64,000 nucleotides of DNA from assembly GCA_001661515.1 (NCBI GenBank), contig LUVW01000011.1, forward strand, positions 134,322 through 198,321. Reading direction: 5' to 3'. Within the stretch, counting starts at the first letter, position 1, and each line of letters begins with the position of its first letter. Shown here piece after piece: positions 1 to 9,600 of the stretch. Both the position numbers and the translations under genes were made by a program. The notes under the pieces were generated by a model, which saw only the letters and a list, made by a program, of their open reading frames with translations, was not told the origin of the DNA and ran no database searches. The stretch is from Capniomyces stellatus (taxonomy: Eukaryota; Kickxellomycota; Harpellomycetes; Harpellales; Legeriomycetaceae).

Positions 1-2625
1 ATAAAAGCTGGAGTGGGAGCTGGAGTGGAAGCGGGGGTGGACAGTGATTTGCGCAGAGTAGTGGGGCCAGCCTGGAATAGGCGGTATGAAAGGCGCCAAG
101 AGTCGGGGGAAGTGCTTGAAACGAGGCATCTGCAGGTGTATAGCAGGGCAACTGATGCGTTATTGGTGGCATGCCCTGAGGCGACTTTTGAAAGCACAAC
201 AAACAGTTCATTGGCAAGCTTGGTGCAGAGTGAGGCGACAATTGGAAACATGTTTTTAAGTGATGTGTTGAGCGAGTTTAGGACACTAAAGCTAGAGATC
301 GACTCTAGCATACGGGTGGTTTCGAGAATGGTTTTGAGTAGGAGCAAGGCGGGTGGGGAGGATGATGCAAGGGCAGAGATTGAAGTTGGACTGGAGCTAC
401 TAGGGTTTGCATGGGGTAAACAGCTGTTTGTCTGCCAGCAATACGCGGGCCTACAAGATATGGAGAAGCTGCACTGCAGTCGGACGGGCCCAAGTGATAT
501 TAGAGGTAGCAGTATAGAAGTGGATACAAGCTTAAATACAAATCGAAGACTAAGAATGGAGCTGGAACCAGAACAGGATAAAGATCGGGGCACCGGATCG
601 GAAGTAGCTGGAGGACATTATTGGAAGACGGAAAAGAAGGGGTTCAATATCATAGATACGATTAGCAACGCTGACGAGAAAAACAGGGCAGCTGGTGGTA
701 GGGGTGGAGTTATGGATTACAAGTCGCACCATGCACTGTCGCATGGGGTGCAGAACTTGCAGCTAGATCATGGGTACACAGAGCATATGAATCCAGAGTT
801 TGTTGAGGGTGCAGACAGAGTGGAGAGACAAGGAGAGAGGGAGCTACAGAGGCATAGGCTGATGCAGAGGCAGAGAGATCTGGACCAGGAAAAGCATGAT
901 AGCAAAAACATAGATCATGTTGAAGGGCCATGGAGGGTGAAGAGCAGCCAGGCTGGGAGCATGGGGTACGAGGAGCCACTGATTAAGTGCCAAAAGCCCA
1001 GAATGAACTACAACACAAACCCAACAAGTATAAACCCAAGCGGAGGCGTAGGCTCAAGAGTGAATCTAAACCCAAATCTAAGTTCAAATCCAAGTCCAAA
1101 TCCAAGTCCAAGTCTAAATCCAAATCTAAACCTAAAAGCAAACCAAAAGTTACCGGGACTGAGTTCGTTGTTGTTGGAAACAAGGGACTCGCTGAATATG
1201 CCCAGGCGGTTTTCCACTTACTCGATACCGTCAGAAGTGGTAAGCGCGGGGAGGAGATTTTCAGTGCCAGTCAATGAAACACGAAAAGCTAAGCTGCACA
1301 GCAGCAGTAACAGAGACGATAGTGAAGAAGTAGAGTTGAGAAAAGGTATGCGGCCAGAAGTTGGAATAGATGTGGGCGTGGATGAAGGAGGAAATAGGAA
1401 GTCGTCAATACCGTATGCGTACAGCACACCAGTTCAAGTGGGGAGCAACGTCTTTCGGCCAGGCAAAAAGTATAGCAGCCCCACGAATAGTTACAGCGCT
1501 CGAACTCAGGACCAGGCAGAAAGCAACAATGATGGAATCAGCGTGTATAGTAAAAACAACAGCAACGCGGGCGGTGAAGCCGCGAATAGTAGGGTGATGG
1601 TAGCGACAGAAGCGAGTAATCAGAGCTACGGATACCCGGGTATGCAGAGGAGGAACAGCTATGCGTATGGAAACCAAAACAAGTATGTTGGTATGAACGA
1701 GAGGAGCAGCAACAGTGGGGCAGATCACATGAGGGAGTATGGACATGCGTATGGGCACGAGCATGGGTACGGGAGTGGGTACAGGAATATGGGTAAAGGT
1801 CATATCCAAAACTATGGCCAGGGTGGCGGTTATAGCTACAGAGAGGAAAGAAACATTGGAGATGGATATGAAGATAGGGAAAGTAGGGAGTTGGGAAGAG
1901 AAAGCGATGTTGGGTTGGCAGAAAGAACTAGCAGCCACAATGCAGCAGGAAATAGCAATAGTAATCCAAACCGAGAGACGCAAGCTTATTACAATAACAG
2001 CAATAGTTACAGCCACAACCACAGTTATAATCAGCGACAAAAGTACCAACGAAGCAACAGTAGTAGCAGTGTTGGAATGGATGTAGCCAGTGGTGTAGGA
2101 GGAGCAGGAGCAGGAGTCGGGGGCGGGGGCGGGGGCAGAGTCAGGGGAGGTGGTGGAGTGTATTATAGGAGTAGTAACTTGAACAGCGGAAATAGCAAAA
2201 GTAAAAACAGTGACCATGGTAATGGAATGATGATGGTTATGCAGATTCAGAATTACAACCAGAATTTAAATAATGAACAGAGCAGCGACATGTACAAGCT
2301 GCAGTACCAGGAAAAGGGAGCAACAATACCAACACCGATGCAAGTGTCAATGGGCACGAAAATGAGAATGCATATGGGAGTTGGAGCGGGACATGTGATA
2401 GGGGTTGGGGGAGGAGTTGGGGCTGGAATTGGGGGTGGTGGTGGAGGTGGAGTGATGGTACGTAGAGGGGAAATGAAGATATGTCACAGTTGTGGAGTTA
2501 CTTCGAGTCCAGAGTGGAGAAGAGGACCGAATGGACACAAGACGTTGTGCAATGCATGTGGGTTGCGGTATTCAAGATCGCAAAAGCGAAGTAATAGCAA
2601 GAAGCAAAAGGAGAAACCTGTATGA
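1..2625 (+). CDS. GATA-type zinc-finger protein, 5' partial
   Basis: The frame is open from base 1 with no stop, so the gene begins before the window; the first GTG at 13 is not a credible start. About 874 codons are visible. The only recognisable domain is at the C-terminus: a type IV zinc finger with cysteines at about residues 824, 827, 846 and 849 (counted from base 13), spaced C-X2-C-X18-C-X2-C, ending in LCNACGLRYSR. A basic Lys/Arg/Ser tail follows. The 18-residue loop is the form known from white-collar proteins and related fungal GATA factors, rather than the 17-residue AreA/Gln3 form. The remainder is low complexity: Asn/Pro/Ser repeats at about 1050-1150, Tyr/Gly/His-rich, then poly-Gly. 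No PAS domain is seen, though one could lie upstream. Likely a nuclear DNA-binding regulator of (A/T)GATA(A/G) sites (family knowledge); its target process cannot be inferred. Confidence 0.88.
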   Translation: MKAGVGAGVEAGVDSDLRRVVGPAWNRRYERRQESGEVLETRHLQVYSRATDALLVACPEATFESTTNSSLASLVQSEATIGNMFLSDVLSEFRTLKLEIDSSIRVVSRMVLSRSKAGGEDDARAEIEVGLELLGFAWGKQLFVCQQYAGLQDMEKLHCSRTGPSDIRGSSIEVDTSLNTNRRLRMELEPEQDKDRGTGSEVAGGHYWKTEKKGFNIIDTISNADEKNRAAGGRGGVMDYKSHHALSHGVQNLQLDHGYTEHMNPEFVEGADRVERQGERELQRHRLMQRQRDLDQEKHDSKNIDHVEGPWRVKSSQAGSMGYEEPLIKCQKPRMNYNTNPTSINPSGGVGSRVNLNPNLSSNPSPNPSPSLNPNLNLKANQKLPGLSSLLLETRDSLNMPRRFSTYSIPSEVVSAGRRFSVPVNETRKAKLHSSSNRDDSEEVELRKGMRPEVGIDVGVDEGGNRKSSIPYAYSTPVQVGSNVFRPGKKYSSPTNSYSARTQDQAESNNDGISVYSKNNSNAGGEAANSRVMVATEASNQSYGYPGMQRRNSYAYGNQNKYVGMNERSSNSGADHMREYGHAYGHEHGYGSGYRNMGKGHIQNYGQGGGYSYREERNIGDGYEDRESRELGRESDVGLAERTSSHNAAGNSNSNPNRETQAYYNNSNSYSHNHSYNQRQKYQRSNSSSSVGMDVASGVGGAGAGVGGGGGGRVRGGGGVYYRSSNLNSGNSKSKNSDHGNGMMMVMQIQNYNQNLNNEQSSDMYKLQYQEKGATIPTPMQVSMGTKMRMHMGVGAGHVIGVGGGVGAGIGGGGGGGVMVRRGEMKICHSCGVTSSPEWRRGPNGHKTLCNACGLRYSRSQKRSNSKKQKEKPV
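1048..1145 (+). repeat. Hexanucleotide repeat AAATCC/AAGTCC inside the GATA gene
   Basis: Imperfect tandem hexamers of the type AA(A/G)TC(C/T). The coding frame reads an Asn-Pro-Ser/Leu repeat; another forward frame reads Lys-Ser, and a reverse frame reads Leu-Asp. All are open, which creates overlapping spurious ORFs. Confidence 0.8.
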
Positions 2626-3007
2626 TGAAGCAATAGAAATTGATTTTTAATAATAATAATGGGATAGTAGTAGCAATACTTATAACTACAAACACATACA
2701 AATTTATAACGCAATAACGTTGATAATGATAAAAGTACAAATAATAATAATAATAATAATAACATTTTAATGGATGATTCTTGAATAAAGTAAACTAATG
2801 AACCAAATTGGATTCAGCTTTTTTTTTAATTTTTTTTTTTGGCAATTAAAGTTTGTTTGCTAATTAGGGAGTTAATGTTATTGGATTGGTTACAAAATAA
2901 AAGTAAAAATCTTACAATACTAAAGAAGAAAGAAAGAAAGAAAAAAAGAGGAAAAAAGATGAAAAGGAAAAGTGAACGAGAGAGAAAGAGTGATGATGAT
3001 ATTGGAG
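2626..3007. other. Convergent 3' intergenic region
   Basis: AT-rich gap between the convergent 3' ends of the GATA gene and RRN3. It holds an (ATA)n microsatellite near 2738-2762, T-runs near 2820-2842 and a purine-rich AAAG/AGAAAG stretch near 2920-2995. AATAAA-like motifs occur near 2782 but no terminator can be fixed. Confidence 0.6.
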
Positions 3008-5990
3008 TCAAGTATTATTGTCAGAATCATCATTATCAGAGTCGTCATCAGAGTCGTCATCAGAGTCGGAATCATCGTGATCAAAGACGGGTTGCCAGGA
3101 CTTGTAAAGCAAATCGATGTAGATTTTGGATAGAGGAAGGCCCATGGGATCAAAGGGGAAGAAGGTGGATAGTTCATCGATAGAGTTGGAAGATGGGGCG
3201 GAAGCGGGGGATAGATTGTTGCTGTTTAGTGATGAAGAGTTGGATGAGTTGGAGTATTTTAGGGACATTAGGCAGGAGCTGGATTTGGACTTGTGGTAAG
3301 CGGGGTTGGGGGAGTTGGGGATGGACGAGGAGAGGTTTGGGGGTAGCTGGAAGGGTTTGTTGATTTGGGAAGGTTTTTTGATTAGGGAGTGGCAGAATAT
3401 GAAGGAGACTTGGGCAGCGACGTGGGCAAACTGTTTGGAGACGGCTTGGGAGGTGAATGCCATTGGATTGAGTTTAGAAAAGATGATTCTGTGGATTCCG
3501 TTGACCTGCGGGCACCAATTGTAGTTTTGGGGGGCTGAGGAGTCGTTGTTGTTTGGGGTTGGTGAGGAGATGATGGGGGATTGAAAAGAGTTGGGGAGTT
3601 GGGATGGTGGATGGCTGGTTTGGTGAAGGTGGTCTGGAGCAACAACGAGGTCGCGCCATCGGAAACAGAAGATGTACATGATAGCCTGAACAACAGAGTA
3701 GAAGACAGGATGGTCTAGAGACGAGTTGAATGGGTTTTTGGCAGGCTTGTTTTTATCGAAAATACGAACAGTAAATGATTGGCTAACCAAATCATCCTCA
3801 AGCCAGTCCAAAAACGTATTTGCCCACTGAACAAGCAGCCCAACCACACTCTTTACAAGATCCGACCCAACAAACTTTGCTCGCGCAACAAAACTCGACA
3901 AGTACGACGCACAACTCATCCGCAACACTGACGACTTGATAAACGTCCGCGACAGCTTTGATGGAAACTCAACCGGCTGCCCTAGCTTCTGCATCAGATG
4001 GCCCAGGAAATAGTCTGGGTACATTTCCTTTAACGAACAACTATAAAACATCACAAACTGCGTGTACCGCGACTTGTACGTTGGCAACACTATTTCGTCA
4101 AAAAGTTCAAGCACCGTTGCAAACAACACATCGAATCTGTCGCTTTGGTCAACTGCATAGCTTGTGCCCATGTTGAGGTTCAGGCTGATTGGCTTGTGCG
4201 TTCCGCTTTGGCTCAGTGTTTTGATTGACTCGATGTGCTGCCTGGATATGTACTTGTACAACTCGTACATCATTACGTCCAGTTTGTCCACCATTTCCTG
4301 TACATTGTACGCCAGCTTCTTTGTGTCGTCCACCTCCTCAATATCGTCATAGTCGATTTCTGACCCATCCGAGTCCAAGTCCGAGTCTGACTCTGACTCG
4401 TTTCCAAATGCTTTCTCTTCTTTATTATCATTGTCCTCATCAATCTTGCTCTTTTCTGCATCGTCCATCTCCAAATCCAAATCCAAATCCAAATCCGACG
4501 AGTCCGACTCTGACTCGCTAAACATCTCATCATCGTCGTCATCATCGCTTGTGTTCTTGGTTCCAGACCTGCTGCTTTTTTCCTCAAGCTCATCAATCTC
4601 CACCTGGATCTCGACATCTACCTGCAGGATCCTGTCAATCACAAGACGCAGCAGTTTTTTCTGGATGCTTGGGCAGTAGTCCAGTGTCAAAAGCGCGTTT
4701 TTGACAAACACTTGTTGCATCCCAACACTGTCGCGTTTGTGTGGGTACAGTTTCATTATTGTTTGGAACAGACAGTTGCTGATTGTTGGCACAAGCTCTG
4801 TGATTTTTCCCAGTAGCCCGTGCACCCTCTCAAACACCACCTGGCTACTTGCCTCATTGCCAATACTCTCATCCCACTCATCCACAAACCCCGCATCATC
4901 AATCTCCTGTTTAATTTCTATATCCACATCTACGTTTACGTTTGCTTGTAACTCTCCACTCCCGTCAATTGGCTCCTTCTTAATCTCCAAATCCTCACCA
5001 ACGCTGTTATTCCTGCTCTTCTTCTTCTTGCCCTTTTGTTGTTTAAACTTGTGTTTGAACCAAGTAACAAGCGATCGGATCACGTTTGGTGCCCAACTTG
5101 GTCGTGCACTGGTCATTTGCACTATTAGCGCGCTGTACTTGTTGATAAACTCTTTGTTGTTGCTCAGCAGCCACTTGCTTCCTAAAATCGCCTCGACTAG
5201 TTCGTAGTGGTCCGGTTCAATACACGACACTTGCGAAATTAACGAGTCAATCCAAATCACTACCCGGTCCGTGTACTGGCTTATCTCCTTGATCTTCTCA
5301 CTAGCAACTATATAGTTTTCGTCTTCTTGCTGGTAACTTGCTCCCATACCACCCCTATTTGCTGTATATAGCTGCACGTTCGTTTCTTGGTACCCCTGGA
5401 ATATCTTGACCATTTCGTAGTACCCTTTAACTCTTCCCTAAAAAAAATTTAAAAAAAAACACAAATATTGGATATTAAACATTGATTCACTTGACTTGGT
5501 CAATAAACACATTGTTGTCTCAAATTCCTGCTGAAAGTTTTACCTCTTGTGTGTTTTCTAGGGCCTTTTTCACAAACAGCCTTAAAAGCTCTTTTTTCTT
5601 CATCACCTCGCCATCAATTCCACGAGAAGAACCAGCGGTAATTCTAGATCCAAATCTCAAATCTCCAAGCGCTTCAAAACCATCGCTGTCCTGATCATTA
5701 TCGTCATTATCGTCTTGCCAAATATCATCACTGTTGGTGTTGTTTTGTTTGGTTGTATTTTCGATAATTTCATTTAAATTTAGGTTCGAGTCTTTGCCGA
5801 GTTGCAAGGCTGACGTTTGCTTTGTTGAAAGAGCGACTATGTTAGGTTTTGGAAATTCAGATTGTACAGGCAAATTGAATCTGACGCTTTTCACAGTGGC
5901 GTCTTTTGTGGGTTTAGTGGTGTTTTGTGTGTCAGTAGTACTTGTTCTTGTGGAGTTTGAATAGTAGGCTTGTGTGTCTACAACCTCCAT
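3008..5990 (-). CDS. RRN3: RNA polymerase I initiation factor Rrn3 (TIF-IA)
   Basis: Two exons, 5990..5544 and 5437..3008, joined in phase 0 by a 106-nt GT-AG intron (donor GTAAAA, acceptor TTTTAG), giving 958 aa. The join restores a continuous segment, LRLFVKKALENTQE then GRVKGYYEMVKIF, matching the Rrn3 N-terminal helix repeats. Diagnostic family segments include KLYPHKRD, the region around PTYKSRYTQFVMFYSCSL, SYLSSFVARAKFVGSD, and FFPFDPMGLPL near the C-terminus. Rrn3 binds Pol I and recruits it to the rDNA core promoter (family knowledge). The protein is longer than the yeast (about 627 aa) and human (about 650 aa) forms because of a Lys/Glu-rich insert, a long Asp/Glu/Ser acidic loop and a Ser/Asn-rich C-terminal insert. 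The acidic loop lies where yeast Rrn3 also has one. The tail ends in an Asp/Ser repeat. Confidence 0.95.
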
Positions 5991-6499
5991 TTTTAATTAT
6001 ATATATTTATATTTCTGATTAAATTGCTAAATCTATTTGCTCTGTTTTATATCACTGGTTCTATTTGTCTCAACGCCATATATTATTGAAAGTAATATAA
6101 TTTCTTTTGTCAATGCGAGTGCGTGTAAATGATAAAGTGGGGTTTTATTTATTTTTTTGCTTCTAGTCGTTATTATTATTATTATTATTGTATTATTGTT
6201 GTTGTATTTTTGCTATTGCTAATATAGGCAAAGTGACTAGAATTTTTAATTGAGAGAGTGGTATTAGTAAATAAGCAAGTTGATAATTTTTAGTTATTTT
6301 TTTTTTTTTTGCAATTTATACTTTATTTTTTTTTTTTACGATTGCAGAGTAAACTAAATTACAAGTAGGAAGAAAAAAAAAGTTTTTCAGCTTTTTATTT
6401 ACAAATTCAATAATGTTCGAAGCACTTTATAATTAATAATGTATAGTAGAAATAAGAAATAGTGATTCAGTATTTTATTGGTTGATTTAACTTTTTCCA

Positions 6500-6532
<33 letters not shown>

Positions 6533-6649
6533 AAAAAAAGTATAAATTAATAAATGTTATAAGTAAAGACGATAATGTAATAATATAATTTAATAATATA
6601 ATAAAAGAGTAAAAAGTAAAAAAAATAAGAATAATAACAAATATAATGA
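5991..6649. other. Intergenic, upstream of RRN3
   Basis: No ORF or RNA gene is seen. The stretch holds the RRN3 promoter side and the 3' flank of the PH gene. It contains an ATT microsatellite near 6171-6190, several T-runs and a 30-base A-run. Confidence 0.6.
6501..6530. repeat. Poly(A) homopolymer, 30 bp
   Basis: Thirty consecutive A residues followed by G and eight more A. It is the longest homopolymer in the window. No homologous upstream body is visible that would make it a retroposed tail. Confidence 0.95.
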
Positions 6650-9600
6650 TTACTTTAATACCATGTTTTTAAATACATAGTCACCACCTGAGCGATTATC
6701 AAGTTTCAAGGGCCAATCGGCACACTTCATCATTTTGATAAACATGTCGTTTCCAACACGATCATCGAGTTTAGTTCCGTTTCTGTTGCAGAAGGTAAGG
6801 TAGGAGTTGTAGCAATCGGGAATTGATACAGAGCTGTATGGTTTAGAGTCGATGCAGCGGTCCAAAAAGATTTCAAAGGCCATGGCCATATTCAAGGTTA
6901 CATTTGAGGCATACTCGTATTCTAGGGGCTTTTTAGCACCAGCACCAGAACCAGAACCAGAACCAGCAACATTGGAGGTTGAAGATTGGTTATTGGATGA
7001 ATTTTGAACTGGGTTTGGAGTGGGGGAAAAATAGTCATTGTAAATGGCTTTATCGTGGTCATCATTGACGGGATTAGAATTTAGTTTTTGATTTGAATTT
7101 GAATTTGAATTTGATAAGGAAGATTTCTTGTTATTGTTATTGTTGTTGTTATTGTAGCTGGACCGGACGTTGGTGAAGGAATCGTTTTTTTTGGCAATAG
7201 ACATGCGGGCGCTGTTTGCGGGAGAGTTAGCAGCAGGAGCGGCCCACCTTGACACGACAGTGGTGTTAGAATCGGCTCTTTTGCCAGAAACTGGGGTAGT
7301 AATGTAGTCTTTAGATGTGGAGGGAAGTTGGTCCTTTGGTATATTTGGAATTACGTTTGAATTTGAATTTGCATTTGCATTTGCATTTGCATTTGAGGTT
7401 CTTGGACTAGATCTGTTTGACCTAGTTTCAGAGCTCTTTGTCGATCCGGAATCGTAAAAGTCATTTGTGTAGTAGTTTGCTTTGGGGCTGTTGGGGTTTC
7501 TTGGCGAAAGTGGCGACTGGTTGATTCCCGAGTGACGGAAATTTGGATCCATGTTCCCATAACTATTAGTATTAGTGTTTGTGTTTGTAAACCTGTTGTG
7601 TGGAGTTCCAGATCCAGATCCAGATCCGGATCCGGTTTGGACGTTCGTGTAGCTTTTCGAGTACTGCGAGCCACCCCCAAGGCTGCTGTATGCCGGTTTA
7701 GGACTGAAACTGTTGATTTGATTGGCTGAAAGCGACAATCTGGACAGCGATCGTACATTGTTTAGTCCGTTATTTGGACTGTTGGTGTTCATGTACAAGG
7801 ACTTTCTGGCTTCGTTAGCTGGAATTGCTGACAGCACCAAATCGTCATCATCATCATCAGCCTCATTTACAAATGCTGTGTTGGTGTATGGGTGTTGGTT
7901 CTGATGCTGATGGTACATATTAGAAACTGATTGTGCATATCCCATATTGGCATTTTGGGCAAACGCATTTGCTCCAGCAAAGGGTTGAGCTCCAATTCCA
8001 ATTCCTCCAACTCCATTTGCATTAGAGTACATTGTCATTGGTCTTGTTCTTGGCGATCCAATTTGGTTTTGTTGACCAACAAGATCTGGTGAATAAGCAC
8101 CATTTCCTCCCATATTCATTCCCATACTTGTATTCATTCCCATATTTGTATTCATTCCCATATTCATGTTTCCGTCACCATAATAAACTGAATTTATATT
8201 TCTTACTGACTGACGGTTTTGCTGGTTAAATCCAGGAACAGGTGGACCATTGATTCCTGCCATTTCGTCAGTAGTAACACCAAAACCAGGATTGATTCCT
8301 ATTGGCTGATTCTGATTCTGATTCTGGTTTACTCCTAATGAAGAGTGGACCATTTGAGATCTTGGCAACTGAGGGTGGAATCCCATTGATGTAGCCACGT
8401 TTCTCTTCATTTGCCTGTCCCTCATTAAGCTGCTGGAATCTTTGTACTTTTGTTCCTGTTTTGTTTTCTCCCTGTTGGCTATTGCCCCAACTAATCCAGT
8501 TGGTCTCTCAATCAAGTCAACCTTTTTGTCAACTTGAATCAATGGTCCATCTGCCAAATCATCTTCCATATAATTCATCATCATCATACCTGGATTCATC
8601 ATCATTCCTGGATTCATCATCATTCCTGGATTCATCATCATTCCTGGATTCATCATCATATTTGGATTCATCATCATTCCTGGACTTGAAGGAGATCCAA
8701 ATTGATTGAAATGTTGATTCATGTCTACTGGAATCATTCCACTCATCTGATTCATTTGATTATAATCCAACATTTGATTCTGATCATACATGTTTTGTTG
8801 CATTTGTTGCATTTGTTGCATTTGTTGCATTTGTTGCATTTGTTGCATTTGTTGAGTTTGAATGTTGTTGGCTGATGCTAGTTGTGCTGCTGCTGCTGCT
8901 GCTACTAGAGGAGACATTGGTGTTCCATCACTCAAAGTTCTTGGCATAGGTGTTGGTGTTGGTGTTTGTGCTGGTGCTGCTGAACTTGACCTGTTGATCA
9001 TGTTTATGTTTTTGTTTATATTTATGTTTATGTTTTTGTTTTTAAGAATCGATGAACTTGGACTGCTGCTTTTGCTGTTTTCTTGGTCGGTTTGTTTCCT
9101 GTACATTTGCGACCCTCTGTTGTTTGCTTCTATATATGATACTAATGGCTCATCCCCATCTGTATCTGATTCACTGCTGCTGTCAATTGACATTTTCTTT
9201 ATTCTTCCCGCATTTCCATTTCCATTGTTTCTATTATTATTTCTATTTCTATTATCCATATTGTTGGTATTGTTCATATTTTCCATTGCCAATACTTTTG
9301 TCCTCTCTATTATTCCTGCTATGTTGATTGGGTTCTGGTCAAATGGTGGCAAATCTATTTGACTGCTTCGGTTTCTCTCCTGATTACCCAGCACTTTTGG
9401 TGGAGATGAACTCTTTTGCCAAACTTCTCCCGATATCCCCTCTCCTACTGTCTCCCCTGATCCCGAACCTGATCCCGAACCTGATCCCAATACTCCTCCA
9501 AGCTCATAACTGTTTAAAAGAACACTACTGCTCTTTCCACTGTTATTTCCTGTTGTTGCTTGGCTGTGTGGTTGTGTCTGTGGCTGTGATTGTGGCTGTA

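Noticed and set aside
1405..2217. 270-codon minus-strand ORF opposite the GATA gene
   Set aside because: It mirrors low-complexity codons of the sense gene, has no domain and is Thr/Val/Ile-rich as expected from the complement.
6501..6530. Poly(A) run as the tail of a processed retrocopy
   Set aside because: No gene-like body or target duplication is found on either side.
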